This document shows, piece after piece, positions 1-7,250 of a DNA stretch of 11,249 nucleotides; positions within the stretch are counted from its first letter, which is position 1, and the number at the start of each line of letters is the position of its first letter. Location: NCBI GenBank assembly GCA_050743625.1, contig JBOGED010000123.1, forward strand, positions 1 to 11,249. The letters are read 5' to 3'. Source of the DNA: JBOGED01 sp050743625 (lineage in GTDB: Bacteria > Actinomycetota > Nitriliruptoria > Euzebyales > Egibacteraceae). Position numbers and translations under genes: made by a program. Below the pieces are notes generated by a model. The model worked only from the letters and a program-made list of their open reading frames with translations, made no database searches and was not told the DNA's origin.

Positions 1-158
1 TAGTGGACCCCGTTGTTGGTGAACGCCACGAACACCTCACCGATCCGGCTGGGTGCCCGCATCCAGCTGCTGAAGACCTTCTCGGACAGACCGTCCGGCG
101 CGGTGGCGGCGAGCCCGCTGAGCGCGCCCACGACGGGGTCGAAATCGTCAAGCATCAT
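1..158 (-). CDS. Probable methylated-DNA--protein-cysteine methyltransferase, N-terminal part (cut by window edge)
   Basis: Only the first 52 residues are inside the window; the gene runs off the left edge. The protein starts MMLDDFDPVVGAL and contains a stretch like IGEVFVAFTNNGVH. This resembles the N-terminal strand region (xGxVYVAFxxxGV) of actinobacterial Ogt/MGMT-type proteins, which remove alkyl groups from O6-alkylguanine by transfer to their own cysteine. The active-site PCHR motif would lie beyond the edge and cannot be checked. The start codon is in a tandem ATGATG. The first ATG overlaps the TGA of the sigma factor gene by four bases (ATGA), so translation is probably coupled. The oxygenase and sigma factor upstream support an alkylation-repair role. 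The family assignment rests on about 20 residues plus context; another small conserved protein is possible. Confidence 0.55.
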   Translation of the reverse strand, partial: MMLDDFDPVVGALSGLAATAPDGLSEKVFSSWMRAPSRIGEVFVAFTNNGVH

Positions 159-778
159 CGAACTTCCCTTCCACACCGCTGCGAGAGCAGCGCTCGTAAC
201 CGCTGTAACCCTCTCGAGACGTGCGACTTGGCCGTGCCCTCCGCGCAGCCGAGGACGTCGGCGATCTCGGCGATCGGCAGGCCGATCACGTGGCGGAGCA
301 CCACGGCGAGGCGCTGCGCGTCGGTCAGCTGCGCGAGCAGCGCGCCCAGCTCGCGCCGGACGTCATGGCGTTCCGCCTGCTCCTCGACGCTCGGCCCGGG
401 CGCGGCGGGCTCGCTGAGGGGCTCGCTGGCTGGTGGCGGCGCGGGACGGCGGCTCGCGTCGCGGGTGCTGTTGCGGGCGGCGTTCCGCAGGATCGTGAGC
501 AGCCAGGGTCGCAGCCGCAGCGCCCGGATGCGCTCCTCGTCATAGCCGCTCAGCGCCCGGTAGGCGCGGAGAAACGACTCCGCGGCGAGATCCTCGGCCT
601 CCGCCGGACGCCTGGCCAGCCGTAACGCGACCGAGTAGACGATCCCCTCGTAGGACCGGACCACCTCGACGAAACCAGAGTCCAGGTCCTTCGCAAGGGC
701 GGCGCGCAACGCCTCGGTCGCGCCGTCCACCGTTGCCATCTCGTCACTGGAGACCTTGACCATATCCACCAGAACCAT
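155..778 (-). CDS. ECF-type RNA polymerase sigma factor
   Basis: A 207-residue protein with the two-domain layout of extracytoplasmic-function sigma-70 factors, which direct RNA polymerase to a small regulon. Region 2 spans about residues 36-108. It includes DLAAESFLRAYRAL (core binding, 2.2) and LRPWLLTILRNAARN (-10 recognition, 2.4). A Pro/Ala/Glu-rich linker covers about 111-135. Region 4 spans about 141-198 with the helix-turn-helix LPIAEIADVLGCAEGTAKSHVSRGLQRLR. The first ATG has no convincing ribosome site. ATGs at residues 6 and 14 are alternatives, and region 2 is intact with any of them. It lies 27 bases downstream of the oxygenase gene and overlaps the next gene by four bases. No anti-sigma gene is adjacent on either side within view, so control may come from expression or from a partner outside the window. 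Its target promoters are unknown. Confidence 0.9.
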   Translation of the reverse strand: MVLVDMVKVSSDEMATVDGATEALRAALAKDLDSGFVEVVRSYEGIVYSVALRLARRPAEAEDLAAESFLRAYRALSGYDEERIRALRLRPWLLTILRNAARNSTRDASRRPAPPPASEPLSEPAAPGPSVEEQAERHDVRRELGALLAQLTDAQRLAVVLRHVIGLPIAEIADVLGCAEGTAKSHVSRGLQRLRALLSQRCGREVR

Positions 779-805
779 CTGGGACTGATCGGTTGCGGGG
801 CGCCC

Positions 806-1531
806 TCAACGGGCGTTGTGGAAGATGATGCCCAACACGTGGCGGTCGCCTGTGTGGACCGCGCTGACGCCGTGGCGCATCGTGACCCTGCGGTGGCCAC
901 GGGAGCCTGGGATCGGACGGTGCCGGACGGGGAAGATCACCGCCTGGCCGAGCCCCGGGCGGGCGACCATTGGTCGGGACTGCTGGCGCGGCCGTTGCTC
1001 GACGAAGACACTCTCCCCGCCGGTGAAGTCCTTGTCCGGGATGCTCAGCATGATCAGGAGCTGCAGCGGGAATGTGAGGTCGCCGTAGACGTCCTGGTGC
1101 AGGCAGTTGTACCCGCCCGCCTCGTAGCGCAGCAGCAGCGGTGTGGGCTTGTGCTGGTCCAGCGTCGCGCACTCGTCGAGCAGGCCGTCGAGGTCCGGCG
1201 GGAATGAGCGCTCGCCGAGGCGGTCGGCCCATCGGTTCGCGATCCGCGCGATCGGTGGGTACAGGTCGCTCCGCAAGCACTGCACCAGCGGCGGCAGTGG
1301 GTTGGAGAAGTAGCGATAGCTGCCCTCGCCGAAGGCGTGCCGGGCCATGATGACGGTGCTGCGGAAGCGGACGTCGTCGTCGAACATGTCGATGAGGTCA
1401 GCGCACTGCTCCGCGGACAGCAGCGGAGGGGTCATCGCAAAGCCCGACTCGTCGAGCTGCCTTTCCAAAGCCGGCCAGTCGAGCTCAGCCTCGAACGGGA
1501 TGGTCAGGCGCGCGCTGGCGGCAGTGCTCAT
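806..1531 (-). CDS. 2OG-Fe(II) oxygenase, COG3826 / PF09859-like (putative DNA-damage oxygenase)
   Basis: A 241-residue protein resembling the bacterial 2-oxoglutarate/Fe(II) oxygenase family COG3826 (PF09859). Pfam describes that family as acting on methylation-damaged DNA, though biochemical proof is thin. The iron site is visible: HQD at 145-147 (HxD), and a distal histidine at 220 or 226 in MRHGVSAVHTGDRHVLGI. Arg230 is a candidate 2-oxoglutarate ligand. FPLQLLIMLSIP, DFTGGE, EQRPRQQSRP and the C-terminal GIIFHNAR are typical of the family. I chose the ATG at 1531 because AGGAGG lies six bases before it. An in-frame ATG at 1573 would add 14 residues but has no such site. It is the first gene of the oxygenase-sigma-methyltransferase set, 84 bases downstream of the ABC permease. 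That gap holds a small GGGCA/TGCCC hairpin (1558-1571) but no promoter I can defend, so readthrough from the transporter operon is possible. Confidence 0.85.
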   Translation of the reverse strand: MSTAASARLTIPFEAELDWPALERQLDESGFAMTPPLLSAEQCADLIDMFDDDVRFRSTVIMARHAFGEGSYRYFSNPLPPLVQCLRSDLYPPIARIANRWADRLGERSFPPDLDGLLDECATLDQHKPTPLLLRYEAGGYNCLHQDVYGDLTFPLQLLIMLSIPDKDFTGGESVFVEQRPRQQSRPMVARPGLGQAVIFPVRHRPIPGSRGHRRVTMRHGVSAVHTGDRHVLGIIFHNAR

Positions 1532-1615
1532 GGCGGTCCTCCTCGTCCACGATCCAGGGGCAGGAATGCCCATAGCTTCCTAACCCCAGACCCGGGGGAT
1601 CGGTTGCACCACGGG

Positions 1616-2380
1616 TCAGCGGTAGCGGAGGCCGTCGTCGCGGCGGTACACGGCGGCGGCCGCGGCAAGGAACAGGGCCGACCATCCGAGGAGCAGGAGC
1701 GCGGGGGTGGTCCAGCCGCCGCCGTCCTGGCGGCCACCGATGACGCCGAGCACCAGGTCGAGGTAGTGCCGGGTCGGCAGGAACGGCGCGAGGCCTTGGA
1801 CGAAGGAGGGCAGGCCCTCGAGCGGGATAAAGAGCCCGCCGAGGAACGACAGCAGCAGGAAGCCGATGTTCGCGATCGGCAGCGCCGCCTTCGGGCTGGC
1901 GGCGTACCCGAGCGTCGTGCCCATCAGGCCGAACGGCACCGAGCCGAGCAGCACAGCAGCGAGGTAGACAACCCACTCCAGAGGGCCGAGCCGGAGCTCG
2001 GTCGTGATCGCCGCCACCGCCACGACGATGACGATCGAGACAAGCGCGACCACGAGCGCGACCAGCACCCGCCCCGCGAAGCGCACGGCGCCGCCGACGG
2101 GCAGGGCACGCATGGTGGTCTCCCACGGCAGGTGGCGCTCCTCGGAGATGCCGACCCCAAACTGGAAGAACACGAGCCCCAACACGCCGAAGCACAGGAA
2201 CGAGGCAAGTACCACCTCGCTGCCAAGTCCCGGAGAGAGCCGCGGGACCATGTCGCGAGCGGCTCCCATGCCGAACAGGACGAAGAAGATCACCGGGGAC
2301 GCCAGCGTGGGTACCCAAAACTGCGGAAAGCGCGACAGCTCGATCAGGCCGTAGCGGGTGTGCTGGAAAGCGAGCCTCAT
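1616..2380 (-). CDS. ABC-2 type transporter permease
   Basis: A 254-residue integral membrane protein of the ABC-2 (DrrB/YvfS-like) class, the membrane half of an exporter. About six hydrophobic segments are visible, near residues 23-40, 55-77, 103-127, 135-153, 164-188 and 226-246. The N-terminal RYGLIELSRFPQFWVPTLASPVIFFVLFG is typical of the class. The segment ISEERHLPWETTMRALPV corresponds to the cytoplasmic loop that usually touches the ATPase, and FIPLEGLPSFVQGLAPFLPTRHYLDL is another typical stretch. The ATG at 2380 overlaps the TGA of the ATPase gene by four bases, which indicates coupled translation and matched amounts of the two subunits. It is the last gene of the transporter operon. 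The substrate cannot be told from the sequence; related systems export small molecules or lipids. Confidence 0.9.
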   Translation of the reverse strand: MRLAFQHTRYGLIELSRFPQFWVPTLASPVIFFVLFGMGAARDMVPRLSPGLGSEVVLASFLCFGVLGLVFFQFGVGISEERHLPWETTMRALPVGGAVRFAGRVLVALVVALVSIVIVVAVAAITTELRLGPLEWVVYLAAVLLGSVPFGLMGTTLGYAASPKAALPIANIGFLLLSFLGGLFIPLEGLPSFVQGLAPFLPTRHYLDLVLGVIGGRQDGGGWTTPALLLLGWSALFLAAAAAVYRRDDGLRYR

Positions 2381-3267
2381 GCTGATACCTCCTCACGGTC
2401 CGCGGTGAGGACGAGAAACGCCTCTTCAAGGCTGACGGGCGCGACCTCTAGGCCGGCGAAGTCGACGTCGGATTGAACGAGGTGGCGGACAAGATCGTCG
2501 GCGTCGGTCGTGAACAGGGTGGCGCGCTCGCCGTCCGCCTCCGCGCGGACGACCCCAGGCAGCCCGGCCAGCGCCAGTTCGGGGATCCTGGCGCGGACCC
2601 GGGTCAGCTCGACCGAGGCCTTGATGTCCGCGACGGTACCCTGAGCGCGGATCCGCCCGTCGGTGAGCACTACGACCTGGTCGGCCAGCGCCTCCGCCTC
2701 CTCGAGGTAGTGCGTGGTCAGCAGGATCGTCCGGCCGGCGGCGAGCTCCTCACGCACCACGCGCCACAGCGCCCGCCTGGCGTCGACGTCCAGGCCAGTC
2801 GTCGGCTCGTCGAGAAGGACGAGCCGTGGCCGGCCGGCGAACGCGAGCGCGACCGCCAGCCGGCGCCGCTGGCCGCCGGACAACCCTCCCGTCTGGCGGC
2901 CGGCGACCGTCTCCAGCTCGAACCGGGCGAGCACCTCCGCGGTCGCCATCGGGTCGGGATAGTGCGCGCGGACGTAGTCGACGACCTCCCGCACCGTCAG
3001 CGCCTCAGGGGTGCCCGCCGCCTGCGGGGTGACACCAACGTGCCTGCGCGTCGCGGCGTCGCGCGGGTCGCCGCCGAGCACCTCGACCGTGCCGGCGTCG
3101 GGACGCCGCAACCCGCACAACAGGTTGACCGCGGTCGTCTTGCCCGCGCCATTCGGCCCGAGCACCGCGAGCAACTGGCCCGCCGGTACGTCGAGGTCGA
3201 CGCCTTGTAACGCTACCGTCGCGCCGTAGCGCTTCGACACCCCGCGTAAGCGGGCAACAGTGTTCAT
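2377..3267 (-). CDS. ABC transporter ATP-binding protein
   Basis: A 296-residue nucleotide-binding subunit that powers the adjacent permease. All expected motifs are present: Walker A GPNGAGKTT (37-45), Q-loop Q82, signature LSGGQ (129-133), Walker B LVLLDEP (149-155), D-loop GLD and H-loop His186. After about residue 214 there is a C-terminal extension of roughly 80 residues, as in DrrA/CcmA-type exporters. I chose the ATG at 3267 because GGAGG lies eight bases before it and it begins five bases after the stop of the regulator gene. An in-frame ATG at 3357 would add 30 residues that overlap the regulator. The stop overlaps the start of the permease gene. The predicted assembly is two ATPase and two permease subunits. 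Confidence 0.93.
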   Translation of the reverse strand: MNTVARLRGVSKRYGATVALQGVDLDVPAGQLLAVLGPNGAGKTTAVNLLCGLRRPDAGTVEVLGGDPRDAATRRHVGVTPQAAGTPEALTVREVVDYVRAHYPDPMATAEVLARFELETVAGRQTGGLSGGQRRRLAVALAFAGRPRLVLLDEPTTGLDVDARRALWRVVREELAAGRTILLTTHYLEEAEALADQVVVLTDGRIRAQGTVADIKASVELTRVRARIPELALAGLPGVVRAEADGERATLFTTDADDLVRHLVQSDVDFAGLEVAPVSLEEAFLVLTADREEVSA

Positions 3268-3272
3268 CTTCG

Positions 3273-3602
3273 TTACCTCCCCGCCGCGAGGTAGGCCCGC
3301 AGCGCCTCGTGGTAGACCTCGAAGGCCCGCCGTCCCTGCTTCGTCACCTGCACCCACGTCACCGGGGTGCGTCCCCGGAATGCCTTGTCGACCTGGACGT
3401 AGCCCGCGTCCTCGAGCTTTCTCAGGTGGGTCGACAGGTTCCCTGCCGTCATGTCGAGCAGCTCTTGCAGTCGCGGGAACGCGATGCGGTCGCCGTTCGA
3501 CACCGCGCCCAGCGTGGTCATCACGCGCAGCCGCGCCTGGGCGTGGATGACCGGGTCGAGGTCCGGCAGCGCCGGTCCGGCCAGCCGCTCGACGTCAGCC
3601 AC
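3273..3602 (-). CDS. Winged-helix transcriptional regulator (HTH_34/MarR-ArsR type)
   Basis: A 109-residue DNA-binding protein of the small winged-helix class found beside actinobacterial ABC-2 transporters. It starts VADVERLAGPALPDLDPVIHAQARLRVMTTL and continues with the recognition segment FPRLQELLDMTAGNLSTHLRKLEDAGYV. The wing is VDKAFRGRTPVTWVQVTKQG. The GTG at 3602 is chosen because AAGGAG sits eight bases before it and the conserved domain begins right there. Reading further upstream in frame gives only low-complexity Arg/Ser sequence. It overlaps the membrane-protein gene by eight bases and ends five bases before the ATPase start. Being inside the transporter operon, it probably represses that operon, perhaps by binding the inverted repeat at 4237-4253. 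The effector is unknown. Confidence 0.87.
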   Translation of the reverse strand: MADVERLAGPALPDLDPVIHAQARLRVMTTLGAVSNGDRIAFPRLQELLDMTAGNLSTHLRKLEDAGYVQVDKAFRGRTPVTWVQVTKQGRRAFEVYHEALRAYLAAGR

Positions 3603-4227
3603 TGGCCAGCTCCTTGCGGTAGGCAAGCGCGGACGCGACGAGCATCCCCCCGCCACCGCAGACCGCGAGCAGGAGCGAGTACCACTCCTGCCCCAGCGCG
3701 ACACCGGCGATGTCGGTCGCCATCAACCACACGCCGAGCCCCAGCTGGAGGTCGTCCACGAACGCCGCGCCTATCCCCATGAAGAACACCGCGACGACCA
3801 GGACGACCAGCGCGCCGATCTCGTGAGCTCGCAACCCGAGCGCCAGCCCGAGCAGCGGTGTGCCGAGCGTCCACGCCGTCCATGCGACGCCGATGCGCTG
3901 ACCGATCCGGACGCTCGCCCCGTCGATGCCGCGGCCATGACGAACGCTCACCAGCACGCTGAGCACCACCGCGACCAGCGCAGCAAAGGACCAGGTCATC
4001 CCCGCGCCCAGGGGTGTGGGCCAGCCCGGGCCGAGGTGTGCCCAATGGGTGGCACCGAACCCGACCGCCCATGTGGTTCCCCAGATCAGGTAGAACGGCC
4101 AATCCGATATACCGAGCGCCCGTCGCGCCTCCGCCATCGTTTGCTCGATCAACGCGAGCGACTCGGCGGGCGAAAGCGGCTCCGCGTCGTCGGTACGGTG
4201 CTCGACCCTTGACATCCCAACCCCCAT
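3595..4227 (-). CDS. Multi-pass membrane protein, first gene of the transporter operon
   Basis: A 210-residue protein of unknown function. After a polar N-terminus (SPAESLALIEQTMAEARRALG) it has five or six hydrophobic segments, roughly at 45-64, 75-95, 111-130, 135-157, 159-177 and 183-204. It has no motif I can link to a reaction. Similar proteins commonly precede a winged-helix regulator and an ABC-2 transporter in actinobacteria, so it may sense a signal or assist the transporter; that is inference. ATGs at 4227 and 4215 are both possible. Neither has a strong ribosome site, but the predicted transcription start near 4242 leaves a leader of only about 15 bases before the first. Its end overlaps the regulator gene by eight bases. 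Confidence 0.8.
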   Translation of the reverse strand: MGVGMSRVEHRTDDAEPLSPAESLALIEQTMAEARRALGISDWPFYLIWGTTWAVGFGATHWAHLGPGWPTPLGAGMTWSFAALVAVVLSVLVSVRHGRGIDGASVRIGQRIGVAWTAWTLGTPLLGLALGLRAHEIGALVVLVVAVFFMGIGAAFVDDLQLGLGVWLMATDIAGVALGQEWYSLLLAVCGGGGMLVASALAYRKELASG

Positions 4228-4236
4228 CCGCCAACA

Positions 4237-4253
4237 ACTTTGAAAAACAAAGT
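4237..4253. promoter_or_regulatory. Inverted repeat over the -10 box: candidate operator
   Basis: A perfect inverted repeat with arms ACTTTG and CAAAGT around a five-base AAAAA centre. Its right arm lies on the -10 box of the transporter-operon promoter and the rest covers the predicted start site. A protein bound here would block RNA polymerase. The winged-helix regulator encoded as the second gene of the same operon is the obvious candidate, giving negative autoregulation. The A/T-rich site stands out against its GC-rich surroundings. Confidence 0.6.
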
Positions 4254-4277
4254 ACTTGCTGAGCGTGGCGATGTCAA
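4249..4277 (-). promoter_or_regulatory. Sigma-70-type promoter of the ABC transporter operon
   Basis: Reading the minus strand, a perfect -35 box TTGACA (4277-4272) is followed by a 17-base spacer and a -10 box TACTTT (4254-4249). This is close to the housekeeping consensus and unusually clear for DNA this rich in GC. Transcription would start near 4242, about 15 bases before the ATG at 4227. This is inferred from sequence only. Confidence 0.72.
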
Positions 4278-4448
4278 TGGGTGGCCGCGCGTCGCTTCGC
4301 GAGGCACGCGCGCCCGGTGTACGATCCCGGATACGCTATTCCTCAGGTCTGGAGCGGTGAGGCATCTAGGACGCATCCGTCGGCGACCTCGTGGTCGTCT
4401 CTCCGGGGCGGGGCGAAGCCCCGTTAAGGGTCTTGCTGTGGAGAGCCG
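4278..4448. other. Intergenic leader region upstream of the LuxR-type gene
   Basis: This is the rest of the 221-base divergent region between the transporter operon and the LuxR-type gene. A weak -10-like TACGAT lies at 4320-4325 on the plus strand without a good -35 partner. A short GC hairpin CGGGGC-GAA-GCCCCG lies at 4409-4423 in the probable leader. It is not followed by a run of T, so it is not an obvious terminator. A GGAGA ribosome site at 4440-4444 precedes the ATG at 4449. I see no small gene here. Confidence 0.4.
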
Positions 4449-6092
4449 ATGATCACGGCCGATGGGCTTGATCGAGGGCGGGAGGCGTTCGGGCGGCAGG
4501 CGTGGACGGACGCGTACGCCCAGCTGTCGGCGGCAGCGGATCACGGCGAGGCATCGCTCGAGGCCAAGGATCTCGAACGGCTCGCGGTGGCCGCCTATCT
4601 GGTCGGCAAGGACCAGGACAGCGCCGACGCGTGGGCGCGTGCGCACCACGAGTGCCTCCGTGTGGGTGACGCCGCGCGGGCGGCGCGGTGCGCGTTCTGG
4701 TTGGGCCTCGGCTTCCTGCTCAAGGGCGAGGTGGCCCGCGGCGGCGGTTGGCTCGCTCGGGCGCGGCGGCTGCTCGACGACGGCCACCTGGACTGTGTGG
4801 AACAGGGGTACCTGCTCGTCCCGGCCGCGCTCCAAAGCCTCGTCGAGGGGGACGCCGCGACCGCGTACGCGACCAGCAGCCAGGCCGCCAAGATCGGCGG
4901 TCGCTTCGGTGACCCGGACCTCCTGGCGTTTGGCCAGCTCGGGCGGGCCCAGGCGCTGATCCATCTGGGATCCACGCCCGAGGCGGTCGCGTTGCTCGAC
5001 GAGGTCATGATCGCCGTCACGGCGGGCGAGGCGTCTCCGATCGTCGCCGGGATCGTCTACTGCGCCGTGATCCAGGCCTGCCATGAGATCTTCGATCTTG
5101 GCCGCGCCCGGGAATGGACGGCCGCGCTGAGTGGCTGGTGCGAGGCTCAACCGGACCTGGTCCCCTACCGCGGCCAATGCCTGGTCCATCGCGCCGAGAT
5201 CATGCATCTGCACGGCGCCTGGCAAGATGCCATCGAGGAGGCCCAGCGAGCGTGTGAGCAGCTCTCCCGGCCGCCCGGCCACCCCGCGATCGGTGAGGCG
5301 TTCTACCAACAGGCCGAGCTCCACCGGCTACGCGGTGAGTTCGCTCAAGCCGAGGAGGAGTATCGCCAAGCCTCCCAGTGGGGGCGGCCGGCCCAGCCTG
5401 GTCTGGCGCGGTTATGGCTGGCCCAGGGGAGAGTCGACGCCGCGGAGGCGGCCATCCGCCTCGCGGTCGACGAGACGGGCGATCGCGTCACCAGGTCCAA
5501 GATCCTTGCCGCGTACGTCGAGATCGTCCTCGCCGCGGGAGACAACCGGGCGGCGCGAGCTGCCACCGACGAGCTGTGCGAGATCGCCGCCGATCTCGCC
5601 GCGCCGTTCCTGCACGCGGTCTCCACGTCTGCGCGGGGAGCGGTCCTGCTCGCCGAGGGCGACGCGCGAGCTGCCCTGGTCCCGCTCCGCCGGGCGTGGA
5701 CGATCTTTCGTGAGCTCGACATCCCCTACGAGGCCGCTCGTGTCCGTGTCTCGGTCGGGCTGGCTTGCCGGCAGCTCGGGGACGAGGACAGCGCGGAGAT
5801 GGAGCTTGACGCGGCCCGCTGGGTCTTCCGGCGGTTGGGTGCCGCGCCCGACATCGCGCGTGTGGAGGAGCTGTTCAGTGCCCGGTCGCCCCAGCCCACG
5901 GGCGGGTTGACCCGGCGTGAGGTGCAGGTGCTCGCCCTGGTAGCGACCGGCAAGACCAACCGGGCGATCGCCGCCGAGCTCGTCATCAGCGAGAGAACCG
6001 TGGCTCGTCACCTCAGCAACATCTTTACCAAGCTGGGCGTGCCGTCCCGGGCGGCGGCCACCGCGTACGCCTACGAGCACGGGCTCGTGTAG
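4449..6092 (+). CDS. LuxR-family transcriptional regulator with TPR-like repeat domain
   Basis: A 547-residue protein. The C-terminal 63 residues are a clear LuxR/GerE helix-turn-helix: GLTRREVQVLALVATGKTNR, followed by AIAAELVISERTVARHLSNIFTKLGV. The first ~480 residues are Ala/Leu-rich helical pairs of TPR type, for example AFYQQAELHRLRGEFAQAEEEY and AWTIFRELDIPYEAARVRVS. There is no Walker A motif and no response-regulator receiver domain. It is therefore not a full-length MalT/LAL-type ATPase nor a classical two-component regulator; the repeat domain probably binds a protein or ligand signal. GGAGA precedes the ATG by four bases. It lies 120 bases before the hydrolase/oxidoreductase gene in the same direction. 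By context it is the likely activator of that enzyme set, but no binding site can be assigned. Confidence 0.85.
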   Translation: MITADGLDRGREAFGRQAWTDAYAQLSAAADHGEASLEAKDLERLAVAAYLVGKDQDSADAWARAHHECLRVGDAARAARCAFWLGLGFLLKGEVARGGGWLARARRLLDDGHLDCVEQGYLLVPAALQSLVEGDAATAYATSSQAAKIGGRFGDPDLLAFGQLGRAQALIHLGSTPEAVALLDEVMIAVTAGEASPIVAGIVYCAVIQACHEIFDLGRAREWTAALSGWCEAQPDLVPYRGQCLVHRAEIMHLHGAWQDAIEEAQRACEQLSRPPGHPAIGEAFYQQAELHRLRGEFAQAEEEYRQASQWGRPAQPGLARLWLAQGRVDAAEAAIRLAVDETGDRVTRSKILAAYVEIVLAAGDNRAARAATDELCEIAADLAAPFLHAVSTSARGAVLLAEGDARAALVPLRRAWTIFRELDIPYEAARVRVSVGLACRQLGDEDSAEMELDAARWVFRRLGAAPDIARVEELFSARSPQPTGGLTRREVQVLALVATGKTNRAIAAELVISERTVARHLSNIFTKLGVPSRAAATAYAYEHGLV

Positions 6093-6212
6093 CCGGCCTA
6101 CACAGAATTGCCCACGTCGCTCGGGTGTCCTTTGGATAATTCGCCCGATGCGGTGAACGCCCGCTCCCACCTACCGTTCTGGACGGATTGACTGCGGATG
6201 CGAGGAGAGGCG

Positions 6213-7250
6213 ATGAGCAGGCAGGCGACGTGCGGGTTGATCGACGTTGGCGGGGCGAAGCTGTATCACGAGGTGCGCGGTCGCGGGCCGGCGGTGCTGT
6301 TCATCACCGGTGGCACGGGTGACGCGGGCGAGTGGGCGCACATCGCGCCCAGGCTGGCGGACGAGCTCACCGTCGTGACCTACGACCGGCGCGGGTTCTC
6401 CCGCAGCCCCCGTCCGGATGGCTGGACCTCCACGAGCATGGTCGAGCAGGCCGGCGACGCCGCCCGCCTACTGCGCGCGCTCGGCCTCGCGCCGGCGGTG
6501 GTGGTCGGCCACAGCAGCGGCGGGTCGATCGCCTGCCGCCTGGTGATAGACCATCCCGAGATCGTGCGGCACGCCGTGATCTACGAGGCCCCGCTGTTCG
6601 CGGTCGTGCCAGGCGGTGAGGAGATCGCGACCGGCTTACGGGCGTTGGCCGGGGGCGGGCCGCGCACAGGGATGGAGCGGTTCATGCGGCGCAACGCGGG
6701 TGACGAGGTGGCCGACATGTTCGCGGCGCTCTTCGACATCGAGCTGCCGGCGCTCACGTCGTTCGTTCCCGACCGGAAGCGTATGCGGACGGGTGGGGTG
6801 CCGCTGACCGTGGTGGTCGGTGAGCAGGACCGGGACACATGGTTCGGCGCGGCGTCGAGGTGGCTGACCGAGGGGACCGAGGCTGACCTCGTCGAGCTAC
6901 CCGGTGGGCACGCGGGGTTCGTCACCCACCCGAAGGAGTTTGCCGAGCTGGTGCGCCGCATCGCCCGGAAAGCGACCCGCACGCCGGCAGGACGGGTGGA
7001 CACCCAGGCCGTCGAGACCTTCCGCCAGCGCCTGCGCGGCCCACTGCTCACCCCAGGCGATCCCGGCTTCAGGGACGCGACGCTGCTGTGGAACGGCCTG
7101 ATCTCCAAGACCCCGGCGCTCGCCGTCCAGCCGACGGGCACGGCCGACGTCGTGGCTGTGGTGGACTTCGCCCGCGACCACGGCCTGGCGCTGTCGGTGC
7201 GCGGCGGTGGCCACAACGTCGCCGGCACCGCGGTGGCCGACGGTGGCTGA
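6213..7250 (+). CDS. Alpha/beta hydrolase running into the N-terminus of an FAD oxidoreductase
   Basis: As encoded, a 345-residue protein. Residues 1-255 are an alpha/beta-fold hydrolase: oxyanion loop TGGTGD (32-37), nucleophile elbow GHSSG with Ser101, probable acid Asp206 in GEQDRDTW, and His233 in GGHAGF. The substrate is unknown. Without a stop, the frame continues from about residue 265 into the FAD-binding start of a berberine-bridge-type oxidase (RLRGPLLTPGDPGFRDA, SVRGGGHNVAG). It ends at a TGA at 7248-7250, in the middle of a conserved motif. The ATG at 6213 is preceded by GAGGAGAGG; an ATG at 6198 is a weaker choice. A GATAAT hexamer at 6135-6140 could be part of a promoter, but no -35 box is clear. 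The hydrolase half looks intact, so it may still fold and work. Confidence 0.8.
   Translation: MSRQATCGLIDVGGAKLYHEVRGRGPAVLFITGGTGDAGEWAHIAPRLADELTVVTYDRRGFSRSPRPDGWTSTSMVEQAGDAARLLRALGLAPAVVVGHSSGGSIACRLVIDHPEIVRHAVIYEAPLFAVVPGGEEIATGLRALAGGGPRTGMERFMRRNAGDEVADMFAALFDIELPALTSFVPDRKRMRTGGVPLTVVVGEQDRDTWFGAASRWLTEGTEADLVELPGGHAGFVTHPKEFAELVRRIARKATRTPAGRVDTQAVETFRQRLRGPLLTPGDPGFRDATLLWNGLISKTPALAVQPTGTADVVAVVDFARDHGLALSVRGGGHNVAGTAVADGG

Noticed and set aside
1337..2476. A 379-codon plus-strand open frame across the permease gene.
   Set aside because: It is very rich in Arg, Glu, His and Gln with no domain, and runs opposite a clear membrane protein.
4409..4423. Transcription terminator or attenuator before the LuxR-type gene (6-bp GC hairpin).
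   Set aside because: The stem is short and followed by TTAAGGG, not a T-run; no competing structure or leader peptide was seen.
4149..5324. A 391-codon minus-strand open frame across the LuxR-type gene and the divergent promoter.
   Set aside because: It has no domain features, and the plus-strand TPR-like coding sequence explains the region.
6100..6145. Full promoter for the hydrolase gene around GATAAT.
   Set aside because: The only -35-like TTGCCC is 21 bases away, too far for a normal spacer, so I mention only the -10-like hexamer.
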